This document shows positions 10,144 to 21,749 of a stretch of 64,000 bases of DNA, piece by piece (the first letter of the stretch is position 1; every line of letters begins with the position of its first letter). Origin of the DNA: Macrolepiota albuminosa (lineage: Eukaryota; Basidiomycota; Agaricomycetes; Agaricales; Agaricaceae). The position numbers and the translations under genes are program-made. Where the stretch lies: contig JAMWFC010000049.1 of the NCBI GenBank assembly GCA_027475525.1, forward strand, positions 5,998,947 through 6,062,946, given 5' to 3'. The notes under the pieces were generated by a model, which did no database searches, was not told the origin of the DNA, and was given only the letters and a program-made list of their open reading frames with translations.

Positions 10144-10162
10144 TCCCTCGCGGTGGGCTCCA
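10144..10162 (-). promoter_or_regulatory. A1 primer-binding site (tRNA-Cys-like)
   Basis: Element-sense TGGAGCCCACCGCGAGGGA starts 3 nt after the 5' LTR. Its complement ends GGTGGGC-T-CCA, i.e. a tRNA 3' end with U at position 73, which in eukaryotes points to tRNA-Cys. Identical in A2, A3 and A4. The tRNA identity is inferred. Confidence 0.7.
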
Positions 10163-10165
10163 ATT

Positions 10166-11117
10166 TGATGACGCCCAAAGTTTGGTCAGTAACAAATGTA
10201 ACTAAAGTGTTACCGTACCAAGAGTGTGCGTTGGGCGCGCTATAAGTGATTTGAGGAGTCCCGGGCAGGTCCCAGAGAACGCGTCTGTGGAAAAGGGGAA
10301 AAGTCAGTAACGGGTGTCGGCAAGTGTCAAGCGCTAAGGTAAAGCGCCTAAGGAAATGCGGTAAGTGAAGACGGCAAGGGTGAGCGGCAAGAGCACGATA
10401 AGCTTAGCGAAGTTCTAAGCGTCGATAATGCCTGCCGTAGTTGCAAGGCGCGAGTATGTCGAGTGTTGGCGAGCGTCTGCAACTGCCGATGAGTTTGACG
10501 TTGCCGACCGTAGCGTAAATGAGCTCTTGAGCATAAGGGAGACTGAGGAAAGGGGAGTAAACTGTGGTCTATTGTTCTCTTCTTCTCTATGTACAAATCG
10601 GTAAGTACTTTTATACTACAATGAGTTCGCCGTCGCCAGTGGCTAATGACGCCAGAGTGCGGTAAACTAGAAAATTTCAAAGGGGTAGCTCCAGCGGTTT
10701 CAGATCCCTACCGTCCATTCAAGAGCCTTAGCGACGCCAGGCGACAGATCGCGAAGCTAAACCATCACTCCATCACCCTTTTGTCTGTCAGAACACCTAA
10801 GCGACGTTGGGCGCCAAATCGAGACGGTAAGCGGTATCAGACGCCAAGGTCAAACGCCAAGCTGTCCGTCAGTTTTTGATAGATCATCAAGCTTCTCGCT
10901 AAGCGCTGTCGTCAGTGACTGATGCCATCTGTCAGTTGTCATTCTTGCTGCCGTCGGTGCTATCATTGATTGGATCGGCTTCTTGCCGTGCGCGGCTGTC
11001 AGAAATGGCTTAAAATAGGTAGAACGCATGCACTAAGTTCGGAACAAGTGCGGCAAGGTTTCCGGAGCCGGTGCCGAGCCTGCCGTTGATGCGCCTAACC
11101 TGTATAGGGTCCTATCA
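10166..11117 (-). repeat. A1 5' LTR (family A, complete)
   Basis: 952 bp with TG...CA ends. The plus strand reads TGATGACGCCC ... GGTCCTATCA. TATA-like box at the complement of 10608-10615. Directly followed at 11118 by GCGTGACC of the interrupted B0 protease sequence; the matching target duplication is outside the window on the left. Confidence 0.95.
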
Positions 11118-12054
11118 GCGTGACCAGGAAGTCGGAAGTGAACTCGTAGTTGTTGTCCAGGGTCACGTGTCCCGAGTGAGACCTTTGGATGGGGCCGGAG
11201 GAGGAGGGGGTGCCGTCAAGGCGCTGCAGGCAGAGGGGCTGGTCGAGGGAGTCATGGGGGAGGTCGAGGGCGTCGCTGATGAAAACCCCGGTGGCTCCGC
11301 TGTCGATAAGGGCCAATATCGGTCCCGGGGCGCCGTCCAGCCTGGCATTGATGACGAAGGATCGGGACGAACAAGACTGGAGTCCGGGGGGTGGTGGGGG
11401 CTCGTCCGGGGGGTCCTTCGGGGTTGGATTTGAGGAGTGGGGGATGTCGAAGGGGAGTTGCTGGTCGTCGGGGGTCGGGTCCCGGGTCAGGCGAAGGGTG
11501 AGGTGTCGCCAATCGATGCGGGGGTTAGTGTCTCGGAGCCATGGGAGCCCTAGGACCAGGGGTGCGGAAGGGTGGAGTTTGGTTATCAACATCCGGAGGG
11601 TGTGAGTCTGTCCGTTGGCGAAGGTAACGGGCATACGCACAAAATGAGTGATGTTCCCCGCCGTAGAGGCGTCGCCGTCGAAGAGGCAGAGTCGTACCGG
11701 GACCGGGAGTCGCTGGGCGGGTTCCAGGGCAAGGGTAGACCATGCTTCGTCGATGAAGTTGTCGGTGGCGCCGCTGTCGACGAGGGTGTTGAGGGGAGTT
11801 CCGGAGGGGGTGAGGCGGGTTTTGAGGAGGAGGGAGTGCGAAGAGTGGGAGGGTAGATAAGCCGTGAGGGTGTCCAGTATGAGTGTCGTAGAGCGAAGAT
11901 GTGAGACCGGGGCGGAGAAGACGTCGGGGTCAATTCCGCGATTTAGGGCGTCTTCTGGGTCTAAATCGCCGGGTCGTTTTCCGAATACTTGTAGGTGGCG
12001 TCCTCCCCTTCGAAGGTTCAGGTGGCACGTCCCATGACCTGTCGTTTGGGGCAC
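11118..12054 (-). pseudogene. pol: B0 pol N-terminus, tandem retropepsin domains, split by A1
   Basis: Matches the first ~310 residues of the B1 pol. It holds two retropepsin-like units, each with a DSGAT motif ([10 protein letters not shown] and [10 protein letters not shown]). The [12 protein letters not shown] motif that closes the first unit is present. The second unit is cut by A1 at the codons following [12 protein letters not shown], and the rest of pol lies beyond the left edge. Frame is -1 to gag. The same double-protease layout in an independent copy (B1) shows the duplication is a family trait. Confidence 0.85.
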
Positions 12055-14687
12055 TCGGAGATGAAATAATCTTTCTCACCACAGAGTATGCAGACACCCT
12101 CCCTTCTCCGTCGTTCCTGCACATCCGTCGGGACCTCGATCCAGGGTCGTCCCTTCTTTTGAAGCCGGTTGGCTCGGAGGGCCTCCTCGTCCCGTTCGTC
12201 GTCAAAGTCGAAGTCTTTGGGGTTTTCCGGGGGTTCCTCGGGGCTTGGCACGTCGCCTGGGTCGTGGGCGGCCACAGCGGCGTTGAGTTGGGCCTGGGGG
12301 CGGGTGCCGCTGCCGGAGTTAGCATTGGGCAGGCCGCGACTCACCGGGGGTCGGCCGCCAGGGAACGCGGGGGGACCAGGGTTTTGACCTTGGGGGTTGG
12401 GGGCTTCGCCAGAGGGCCAAGGGGGTCCTCCTCTAGGGTTCCAGGGGGGTCAGGAATTCGAATACTCGCTGCGGTCCTCCCAGTAGCGTTGGTCGATCTG
12501 CATGATGAGGGCCTTGTATCCGTTGTAGGAGGGTTGTTTCGGGGCGAGTCGGAGGACGTCCTTGATGCGTTGTGGCAGGGCGCGGCGGAGGGCGTACCGG
12601 AGGGCGCTGTAGTTCCAACCTGTTTTGTAAGCTTCCTTCTCAAAACGTACGATAAAGGTGGTGAAACGTTCTTCCGAGCGCATCCGGAGATTGAAGAGGT
12701 TGTCCTCGGCCTCGGCCACGGTGTCGTAGATTCCGAACTTCCCGGAGAACTCGTCGACGAAGGCTTGCCAGCGAGCGAGTGCCGGGTTGTTGGGGTCGAA
12801 CTGGATGAGGGCCGTGTAGTGATCGAAGGCGATCCCCTGGAGGTACGACGCGGCAAAGGCCACCCGGGAGCTGTCAACCTGAAACGTGAGCGGCTTTGCC
12901 TGAAACGTATTAAGACACTGAGTGAGGAAGGTACGCCATTTCCGGGGGTCCCGGCCCATGAACGCATCAGGTTTCTGAATGTCTAGACGTCCTTCGCGGG
13001 CGAGGGCGTCGCGAGCGTTGTCCGGTCCGGCAGCGTTACGGGGAGGGGGGCCAGCGTTGTAATAGTAGTAGTAATGATTACCCCCCCCTCCTTGAGGAGG
13101 AAAAGCACCAAGAGCGGGGCCCCACCCGCCGGGAGGTCCTCCTCCGGGTGGCTCACCTGGGGGTCCACGCCCGGGAGGCCCGTTGTCCCAAGGGGGTTCG
13201 TTCCTGCCAGGAGGGGGCCCGGGTCTCCACGCAGGGAGTGGCGGAGGTGGAGGGCCTGGGGGTCGTCCTCGAGGTTCAGCTGGGGGTGGTGGAGGCGGTC
13301 GGGGAGGGTTCGGCGGTGTCGGGTCGGGCGGAGGGGGGTTAGGTGCTGGGTCGGGTGCCGGGTTGCGCAGGGGACGTTCAATCCGGGAGGGTCGGGCTTG
13401 CATCGGGGGTCGCGGGGGGTTTCGTAGGTCGAAGTGGGGTGGCGGATCGCGGCGGAAGTTGCGTTCCGGAGGGACCGGGGCTGACGTAGCGGGCGGTGCT
13501 GGTGCCGGGGCGGGCGCGGGCGCGGGACGTTGTTCGTTGTTGTCGCGCGTGAGCTCGTCAATGTAGCATAGCGTGTCGTCCGTACTAGGGGTGTCCATCC
13601 GGGCTCTACCGGGGTTCGTCGGGGCCGGGGGTTGGGCGTTGTCTGTTCGCGGGAGGGGTTCCAGGGGTCTTTGAGGCTGTCCCCAGGTCTCGAAGGTACT
13701 AGGAACGGAGTTAGCCCTGCGGCGAGTTGACAAGCCTACCGTGCGAGCAGCGGGTTGATCGAAGAGGCCTCCCATCGGGTTGAGGGACCATAGTATGGCT
13801 GAGGCGTTCTGCCGTTCTTCCCGTTGCCGTTGCTCCGGAGTGGGGACCGTGGGGGTTGCCGGGACTGCTGGGGCCGGTTCCGGGGGTTCCCGTCGAATGT
13901 GAATCGAGCGACCTGGGTCCGCGGGGTCGTTGAGGGGCCGAGGGGAGGGGGACGCGTGGACTTCGTCGAGCAGCTGCTGTAATTCTTCCCGGAGGATCGT
14001 ATTGTGCCTATACTTTACCATGGTTTGCTCCGGGAGTTCTCCCCGCGTGAGGCGATCCCCGAATTTGACCAGGCAGTGAGCCCATTCCTCCGGAGTGCCT
14101 TCGAAGTCGTCGTGTCCGAATTCCACGAGCAGCGTCCTTGTCCGTTGCGCGAAGTTCTCTGGCGAGATCCTGAGGGAGTGGAGTACCTCGTCCCGTTGCC
14201 GTTCATACTCCTCGAGGCGTCGTCGTCCCATTGGCGAGGGAGGGGTTCGAGTGGGTGGAGCGGCGGCCGGGTAATGACGAAGGGGGTAGTCGGGGTAGGG
14301 GGGTCCTCGGGGTTCTCGGGGTTGGGGGACGGGGCGCTGATAACCGTAGTAGGGGGTGGGTGCAAAGGGGCCCTCGCTGGGGGGAATCAGGCGAGGTCCA
14401 CTGGGTACAGGTGGGGTCTCCGGCAGGCCCCCGGGGATGCTCCGGTATGAGGGGACCTCCACGGGTCGCGCCATGGCTAAATTGGGCGGAGGGGCCCAGC
14501 TGGCTGAGGGCCCCAGGTCGTAGAGGGACGGGTCGGGGGCCCAGTGGCGGTGGAGATATGGAGGTTCGTACGGGAGAGGTGGGTAGACGGGGTGGGGGGT
14601 CTGCACGGAGTAGTGGTTGGGTACCGGGCGTCCGTAAGGGTCGGTCTGGTACCTGGTGGGGTAGTAAGTGTGAGTATACGTAGCCAT
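12018..14687 (-). pseudogene. gag: B0 gag (one in-frame TGA)
   Basis: About 890 codons from ATG 14687 (MATYTHTYYPT). Order: Tyr/Pro-rich N-terminus, an Arg-rich middle with RMRRLEEYERQR-type charged helices, and a ~110-residue Pro/Gly-rich low-complexity stretch ending in a Tyr run. A retrotransposon gag/capsid-like domain (DPRKWRTFLTQCLNTF ... YWEDRSEY) and a CX2CX4HX4C zinc knuckle follow. The knuckle has His changed to Tyr here (CGEKDYFISEC), so it is probably dead. A CGA-to-TGA stop lies at 12452-12450 (B1 has CGA), and the end is early because TGG became TGA at 12020-12018. Otherwise this is the better preserved of the two gag copies. Confidence 0.85.
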
Positions 14688-14707
14688 CAAGAACGGTGTA
14701 AGGAGAG

Positions 14708-14719
14708 AGTCTTGATATT
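14708..14719 (-). promoter_or_regulatory. B0 self-complementary primer-binding site
   Basis: Right after the LTR the element-sense sequence is AATATCAAGACT. It is the exact reverse complement of AGTCTTGATATT inside the LTR (15112-15101). No tRNA-like TGG start is present. Confidence 0.7.
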
Positions 14720-14720
14720 A

Positions 14721-15476
14721 TGTCAGGTTCCGCTGAGTCAGGGGCTTTCCGGGAAAGCAACGCCCTTACGATGCGGACTTGACCTACGAATACTCGGGTG
14801 TCTAGAACTCCGGGACTAGGATTCCGGGGTTCAAGACGTGGACAGGGAAATCCCAGGAGAGGGGACTTAGTCCGGGGGTTTTGGGTGGATGGGTAACGGG
14901 GAAGTTCGGGTAGGGGTCGAGTCGTGAACCGGGGGTTCTAAGACGAGACCAAGTTAGTAAGTTAAAGTCGCGAAGTGCGTACCAAAGCTTAGAGCACGCG
15001 ATTATCCAAGCGTGCCAGTCAAGCGTGCCAGTCAATGCGTACCAGTCAAATAGAGGGCACGCAACAATCCAAGTAAAGCAGAGTAACAGTATATGTATGC
15101 AATATCAAGACTACCGAATACAACAGGGAGCTACACTATAAGTACTACGGGGCCGGGTCTCGTGGTTCCGGGATGTCTGGGATGGGTTCCGGGGGTCATT
15201 GAGTAGCGGCAGGGGCTGTATACCGGGATTGCGTGTGTGGGGCGTGCGATCAATTGGCGCGGATGGAGCCGTGATGCGTGATGCGTGATGGCCAGCACGA
15301 GTCGCGTGATCTGATCGTTGATCGGGGCTGGTGATGGCTGATGGCGGTCCTTGATGCGCGTGATGGCGGTGTCGGCGGTCGTGATGGCGGGGCATGTCCT
15401 GTGGGGTCGGAGGGAGGGTCCCGGAGGGTGTTCCGGGGGTGTCCCGGGGTGGGCCCGGAGGGGAGGGGTCGTGACA
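14721..15476 (-). repeat. B0 5' LTR (family B)
   Basis: 756 bp. Element-sense TGTCACGACCCC ... GGAACCTGACA. Contains a TATA-like TTATAG about 28 bp before the AGTCTTGATATT start-site motif. Confidence 0.93.
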
Positions 15477-15776
15477 ATCACCTTGTCAACACACACCCGT
15501 GCCCCGTCTACTGCTGCTTTCTTCAGCCCTCGCAGAAAATGCATCTTCCTCATCTTTGCCCTCTTGAGTTTCACAAACCATTCCTCTGAGGCCACCACTT
15601 GTGGATGACAACAAACTGCTGCTGCACTTGTCCCTTTTCACATGAACACATGCACCGTGGTCTCTGCCTCCACCACCGCTGCTGCTGCCACACGTGGCAG
15701 GCACCACTCTGCACACCTCTGTGAAGCAAACACAACCATCGAGCGCTCCCAATCAATGGATAGATTGTGAATACGC
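15477..15776. other. Unassigned DNA between B0 and A2
   Basis: Matches no other part of the window. The minus strand can encode short stretches without a convincing gene, e.g. EEWFVKLKRAKMRKMHF near 15500-15590. It may be host DNA or a remnant of another element. Confidence 0.3.
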
Positions 15777-16709
15777 TGATGATGCCCAAAGTTTGGTCAG
15801 TAACAAATATAACTATAGTGTTACCGTACCAATTGCTTGCGTTGGGCACGCTAAAGTAATGAGGGAGTTCCGGGTAGGTCCCAGAGAACACGCCTGTGAA
15901 AAAGATGAAAAGTCGGTAACGGGTGTCGGCAAGTGTAAAGCACTAAGGTACAGCGCCTATGAAGAAGCGGTAAGTGAGCACGGCAAGATGAGTGGCAAGA
16001 ACGCGGTAAGCTTAGCGAGGTCTAAGTGTCGATAGTGCCTGCCGTAGCTGCAAGGCGCGAATAAGTCGAAGGTTGGCGATAGTCTGCAACTGCCGATAAG
16101 TTCGACGTTGCCGACCGTAAACGAAATCTTGAGCGTAAGGGAGAGTGAAGAAGTGGGAGCAGGAAACTCTCGTCTATTCTGATGATATTGTACAAGTCGG
16201 TAAGTACTTTTATACTACAAAGAGTTTGCAGTCGCCAGTGGCCAAAGAGCTGTAAACTAGAAAATTTTACAAGGGGTAGCTCCAACGGTTTCAGATCCCT
16301 GCCGTCCATTCAAGACCCTTAGCGGCGTCAGGCAGCAGATCGCAACGCTAAACCATCAATCCATCCTTCTTCTGTCTATCAACATACCTAAGCAGTGTCA
16401 GGCGCCAAATCGGTGGCGCTAAGCAATGTCAGCTGCCAAGGTCAAATGCCAAGCTGTCTGTCGGTTTTTGACAGATCATCAATCTTCTTGCTAAGCGCTG
16501 TCGTCAGTGACTGATGCCATCTGTCAGTTGTCATTCCTGCTGCCGTCGGCGCTATCATTGATTGGATCTGCTTCTTGCCGTGTCCGGCCGTCAGAAATGG
16601 CTTAAAATAGGTAGAACGCGTGCGCTAAGTTCGGAACGAGTGCGGCAAGGTTTCCGGAGCCGGTGCCGAGCCTGCCGTTGATGCGCCTAACCTGTATAGG
16701 GTCCTATCA
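15777..16709 (-). repeat. A2 3' LTR
   Basis: 933 bp. Plus strand TGATGATGCCC ... GGTCCTATCA, followed by the PPT at 16710-16718. The left flank TACGC does not match the right flank of the element (ACGGT at 34468). Confidence 0.93.
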
Positions 16710-16718
16710 TCTCCCCCC
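16710..16718 (-). promoter_or_regulatory. A2 polypurine tract
   Basis: Element-sense GGGGGGAGA abuts the 3' LTR, as in A1. Confidence 0.85.
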
Positions 16719-16729
16719 AACTGAAAAAT

Positions 16730-16745
16730 TGACTGTTCTCAGTCA
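16730..16745. promoter_or_regulatory. Conserved palindrome (A2)
   Basis: TGACTG-TTCT-CAGTCA at the same distance from PPT and antisense gene as in A1. The arms are conserved while the spacer has changed. Confidence 0.4.
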
Positions 16746-16879
16746 CCAAATAAGGCTACCATTACCGTTTTTGTGACATATGGCCTGTGCATTCTTCAAA
16801 CTTCGTTTATAGTCCTGGCATGTGAGTTTGGACTTTGTTTCTCCTCCCCATCTTTTACCTGGCGCTCAATAATAAAAAT

Positions 16880-19099
16880 ATGTCCTTCCGTATTCCAACT
16901 CCGCCCCCAGTACCGTCCTGTGAGGCTCAAGACACTGCCTCAGCGTATATTGACAAAGCAAACCGATTTATCTGACGTATCGAGGGTGTTGGCGTGGAGG
17001 CACCTGCAAATCTGGTAGTTGGCGTGATGAAATTGTTGGAGTGGTGGTATGAGGTGCGAGTCCTTGGCGTTGGGTGGGATCGGGAGATTGAGGTGCAGGA
17101 GTGGTGCCGAGCCCGCTATGTCGACAATCGTGGCACAGAGTGGTTAGTGCCATTTTCTCGTTTTGCAAGTACTTTTAGCCTTTGCCGTGTCACTAGCTAA
17201 TTGAATTGCCAGGCGCCTCCTCTCGTCCCTACGATCGAGGACGAGTTGGAAGATATTTTGTCCGGTGCCTTGCTGATGACGGTAAGCGCGCCTGCGGCAG
17301 AGTAAGTATTCCTAACCCATTCCTTTGACTTAGCTTTGGTCTGATTTGTCGCCATATAGTAAGCAAGAGGTGTTGGCGCCTCTCGCCAACCTGCAGGTTG
17401 ATGCCGAGATGGCAGCCATTTGTGAGGAAGTGCTTGCCGAGGCGTCGCAGGATGCCCAGGAAAGACTCCAGGCGCAGGAAGGACGCGAAGCCACTGGTGA
17501 GCAGGAGGTCGTCGGCAAGGAGAAGGCGCCTGCTACAAAAAGGCAGGAGTCCACAGTCGCTGGGTCAAGCAAGGATTCCCGCGCCGATAGTGCCCAGAAC
17601 CCAGCACTGCCGGCAAGCAGCATGGGTTCCCCAGTCAAGCCGGGCAAGACTTTGAAAAAGAAGGTAAGTCTCATCCTTTCTTACCGTTGGCGACCGTTGT
17701 TGATCCTATTTCAAGTCTCGTAAGGCTGCCACCCCTTGTTACACGGTAAGTTCGTTGTGCCAAGGTACTTCCCCTGCTAACCGCCTAGTTGGCAGGCGCC
17801 AACGCAAACCTCTTTCAGCGATGCAGAGCTGAAAGGTTTGCTGGTAGCACGACGAGATGAGGCGGTTTTGGATGAGGGAATAGAAGCAGGAGTGGTCTTG
17901 CCAGAAATGAAGGATAAGAAGACGGCAAGCCCGGCGGCAAGGCGGGAGTTCAAGGACTCCCAAGGAGCGGTAAGTGCTTTAGCTCTTTTTACCGCGTCTG
18001 TTAACACTTCTGTAGTGCGACAAATGCTGGGCCGACAACGACCCAGAGGGGTGTTGGTACCCCACCGGTGGCCAGCCCTGCTACCGGTGTGGGACGCTAA
18101 AACGGGCTTGCACTTTGGATGGCGCCAAGAGTTGCAAACGCGGTGGAGCTCCCGACGCGGTAGTGGAGCGCACTTTCAAGCGTGCCGTCCTTGTCAAGAG
18201 GGCGCGGGAGTTTGTAGAGGGAGAGAAGAAGAAGCAGGCTGCTGGCAACGCAGCCTTAATCAGCAAGAGTTCCCTGGCGCTGCCGACGCGTCAAGGGGAT
18301 GAAAACAAAACAGTCGGCAATTGTGGCGCCGGAGAGCGCCAAGGGACTGCGGTCCCCTCAAAACGACAAGTCCCTTCACCTGCCAAGGGGAAGGGCAAGG
18401 CTAAATGGATGCGGGTAGAGTCTCCTCCCTCTACCCCCATTGACGTGGAGATGGAGGACTTGGAGAAGGCGCTTGCCGCCAGCCGCCTACCGCCTAGGGA
18501 TGAAGAAGCTGGGCCCAGTAAGTTGCTCTCCCCTATCCATTTAAGGGGGGCTTCTCTGCCGCTTCCTGATAAGGACAACGCGGTAATGGGTCCACCGCCA
18601 AGGGAAGAGGGACAAGAGGCGGCCCCAGCTGGTGACCAGGACACGGACGGAGAGGATGACCTGGGTGCAGGAGAGGCGGTAGCGGTAGCGGGGGGCAATG
18701 AGGATGTAGCTGCCGACAAAACGTTGGCGATGCAGCAGGAGGGTGGCAAGGAAGAGGCATCGGCAAGGGAGGTAGTAACAGAAGAGGAAGTAGCAGGAGC
18801 TGAGGGAGCGGCAGGAGTTGCCCGGGAGGAGCCTGAGTGGCGGTGGCTGCCTCCCTATGGTAACGCTGCCCCTTGGAAGGTTTCGGACCCTGAGGACGTT
18901 GCCGGGTTGGAACTGAGGCGACCTGTCATCACCAGGATAAATCCTGCCTGGACTCCCCAGCCGCAACCGACGGTCACTGGCAACGCCTTCAACTGGCTGG
19001 GGCAAGACCTCGTGTACCCGGTGGTGGCGCTCAATCCGCGGGAAATGTTGGAGAGGTTCTTGAGGAGGGCGGCAACAATGGAGTCGTCCATGGAGCGGG
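16880..19099 (+). pseudogene. A2 antisense gene, 5' part, split by B1
   Basis: Homologue of the A1 gene. Exon 1 is 16880-17164 and the last exon starts at 18016. Exon 1 carries a TGA at 16973-16975, and its donor is GC (GCAAGT), a usable minor donor. The other introns keep GT-AG. The six-cysteine cluster is complete and the exon 6 frame is open up to 19099. There B1 inserted after the codons for MESSMER; the remainder resumes at 30189. Function as for A1; now broken. Confidence 0.85.
19095..19099. repeat. B1 target-site duplication, left
   Basis: GCGGG here and GCGGG at 30189-30193 flank B1. This proves one 5-bp integration event into the A2 antisense gene. Confidence 0.95.
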
Positions 19100-19839
19100 T
19101 GTCACGACCCCTCCCCTCCGGGCCCACCCCGGGACACCCCCGGAACACCCTCCGGGACCCTCCCTCCGACCCCACAGGACACGCCCCGCCATCACGACCG
19201 CCGACACCGCCATCACGCGCATCAAGGACCGCCATCAGCCGTCACCAGCCCCGATCAACGATCAGATCACGCGACTCATGCCGGCCATCACGCATCACGC
19301 ATCACGACTCCATCCGCGCCAATTGATCACGCGCCCCACACGCGCGATCCCGGTATACAGCCCCTGCCGCTACTCAATAAACCCCGGAACCCATCCCAGA
19401 CATCCCGGAACCCCGAGACCCGGCCCCGTAGTACTTATAGTGTAGCTCCCTGTTGTATTCGGTAGTCTTGATATTGCATAACTGTTACTTTGGATATTGC
19501 GTGCCCTCTGCTTGACTGGTACGCCTTGATTGGTACGCTTCGACTGGCACGCCTTAGTATTCGCGTGCTCTAAGCTCTGGTACGCACTTCGCGACTCTTA
19601 AGTTACTAACTTGGTCTCGTCTTAGAACCTCCGGTTCACGACTTGACCCCCTCTAACCCCAGCTACCCCCGACCCAAAACCCCCGGACCCTAGTCCCCTA
19701 TCCCGGGATTACCCCTGTCCTCGTCTTGAACCCCGGAGTCCTAGCCCCAGAGTTCCAGACACCCGAGTATCCGTAGATCAAGTCCGCATCATAAGGGCGT
19801 CGCTTTCCCGGAAAGCCCCCGATTCAGCGGAACCTGACA
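19100..19839 (+). repeat. B1 5' LTR
   Basis: 740 bp, TGTCACG ... CCTGACA. About nine differences from the 3' LTR at 29449-30188, eight of them C/T or G/A changes at CpG. TATA-like TTATAG at 19436-19440; predicted transcript start at the AGTCTTGATATT motif, 19464-19475. Confidence 0.95.
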
Positions 19840-19840
19840 T

Positions 19841-19852
19841 AATATCAAGACT
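19841..19852 (+). promoter_or_regulatory. B1 self-complementary primer-binding site
   Basis: AATATCAAGACT one base after the LTR pairs perfectly over 12 nt with 19464-19475, the predicted 5' end of the element RNA. This is the arrangement known from Tf1/sushi-type self-primed retrotransposons. Confidence 0.7.
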
Positions 19853-19872
19853 CTCTCCTTACACCATTCTTG

Positions 19873-21011
19873 ATGGCTACGTATACTCACACGTACTACC
19901 CCACCGGGTACCAGACCGACCCTTACGGACGCCCGGTACCCGACCACTACTCCGCGCAGACCCCCCGCCCCGTCTACCCACCTCTCCCGTACGAACCTCC
20001 ATACCTCCACCGCCACTGGGCCCCCGACCCGTCCCTCTACGACCTGGGGCCCTCAGCCAGCTGGGCCCCTCCGCCCAATTTAGCCATGGCGCGACCCGTG
20101 GAGGTCCCCTCGTACCGGAGCATCCCCGGGGGCCTGCCGGAGACCCCACCTGTACCCAGTGGACCTCGCCCGATTCCCCCCAGCGAGGGCCCCTTTGCAC
20201 CCACCCCCTACTACGGTTATCAGCGCCCTGTCTCCCAACCCCGAGAACCCCGAGGACCCCCCTACCCCGACTACCCCCTTCGTCAGTACCCGGCCGCCAC
20301 CCCACCCGCTCGAACCCCTACCTCGCCAATGGGACGACGACGCCTCAAGGAGTATGAACGGCAACGGGACGAGGTACTCCGCTCCCTCAGGATCTCGCCA
20401 GAGAACTTCGCGCAACGGACAAGGACGCTGCTCGTGGAATTCGGACACGACAACTTTGAAGGCACTCCGGAGGAATGGGCTCACTGCCTGGTCGAATTCG
20501 GGGATCGCCTCATGCGGGGAGAACTCCCAGAGCAAACCATGGTAAAGTATAGGCGTAATACAATCCTCCGGGAAGAATTACAGCAGCTGCTCAACGAAGT
20601 CCACGCGTCCCCCTCCCCTCGGCCCCTCAACGCCCCGCGGATCCAGGTCGCTCAATTCACATTCGACGGGAACCCCTGGAACCGGCCCCAGCAGTCCCGG
20701 CAGCCCCCACGGTCCCCACTCCGGAACAACAACAACGGGAAGAACGGCAGAACGCCTCAGCCATATTACGGTCCCTCAACCCGGCTGGAGGCCTCTTCGA
20801 TCAACCCGCGGCCCGCACGGTAGGCTTGTCAACTCGCCGCAGGGCTAACTCCGTCCCTAGTACCTTCGAGACCTGGGGACAGCCCCAAAGACCCCTGGAA
20901 CCCCTCCCGCGAACAGACAACGCCCGACCCCCGCGGCGAACCCCGGCAGACCCCGTGCGGACACCCCTAGCACGGACGACACGCTGTGCTACATCGACGA
21001 GCTTACGCGTG
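19873..21011 (+). pseudogene. gag: B1 gag, 5' part, split by solo LTR
   Basis: Starts MATYTHTYYPTGYQ as B0 does, with the same Tyr/Pro-rich N-terminus and charged helical region. A 1-nt deletion near 20632 (B0 AACGACCCC, here AACGCCCC) shifts the frame. The solo LTR interrupts the rest at 21012. Confidence 0.85.
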
Positions 21012-21749
21012 TGTCACGACCCCTCCCCTCCGGGCCCACCCCGGGACACCCCCGGAACACCCTCCGGGACCCTCCCTCCGACCCCACAGGACACGCCCCG
21101 CCATCACGACCGCCAACACCGCCATCACGCGCATCAAGGACCGCCATCAGCCGCCCCCAGCCCCGATCAACGATCAGATCACGCGACTCGTGCCGGCCAT
21201 CACGCATCACGCATCACGGCTCCATCCGCGCCAATTGATCGCGCACCCCACACGCGCGATCCCGGTATACAGCCCCTGCCGCTACTCAATGACCCCCGGA
21301 ACCCATCCCAGACATCCCGGAACCCCGAGACCCGGTCCCGTAGTACTTATAGCGTAGTCCCTTGTTGTATTCGCTAGTCTGGATATTGCATAACTGTTAC
21401 TTGGATATTGCGTGCCCTCTGTTTGACTGGTACGCCTCGTTTGGTACGCTTCGACTGGCACGCCTTAGTATTCGCGTGCTATAAGTTTGGTACGCACTTC
21501 GCGACTCTTAAGTTACTAACTTGGTCTCGTCTTAGAACCTCCGGTTCACGACTCGACCCCCTCTAACTCCCAGCCACTCTCATCCAAAACCCCCGGACTC
21601 TAGTCCCCTCTCCCGGGATTACCCCTGTCCTCGTCTTGAACCCCGGAGTCCTAGCCCCGGAGTTCCAGACACCCGAGTATCCGTAGATCAAGTCCGCATC
21701 GTAAGGGCGTCGCTTTCCCGGAAAGCCCCCGATTCAGCGGAACCTGACA
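21012..21749 (+). mobile_element. Solo LTR, family B, inside B1 gag
   Basis: 738 bp full LTR flanked by GCGTG (21007-21011 and 21750-21754). It therefore integrated as a full element and collapsed by LTR-LTR recombination. Its start-site motif has one mismatch (AGTCTGGATATT). Confidence 0.92.

Noticed and set aside
13074..14450. Long Gly/Arg/Val-rich plus-strand ORFs opposite B0 gag
   Set aside because: Mirror images of the GC-rich proline codons of gag; they disappear where gag is less proline-rich.
15486..15752. 88-aa ORF in the unassigned DNA
   Set aside because: Low-complexity composition, another frame looks equally plausible, and no conserved motif was seen.
19240..19330. CATCAC/GCATCACGCATCACG repeats in B LTRs taken as a tandem-repeat array or CRISPR-like unit
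   Set aside because: Only short simple repeats inside U3, identical in every B LTR; no spacer structure.
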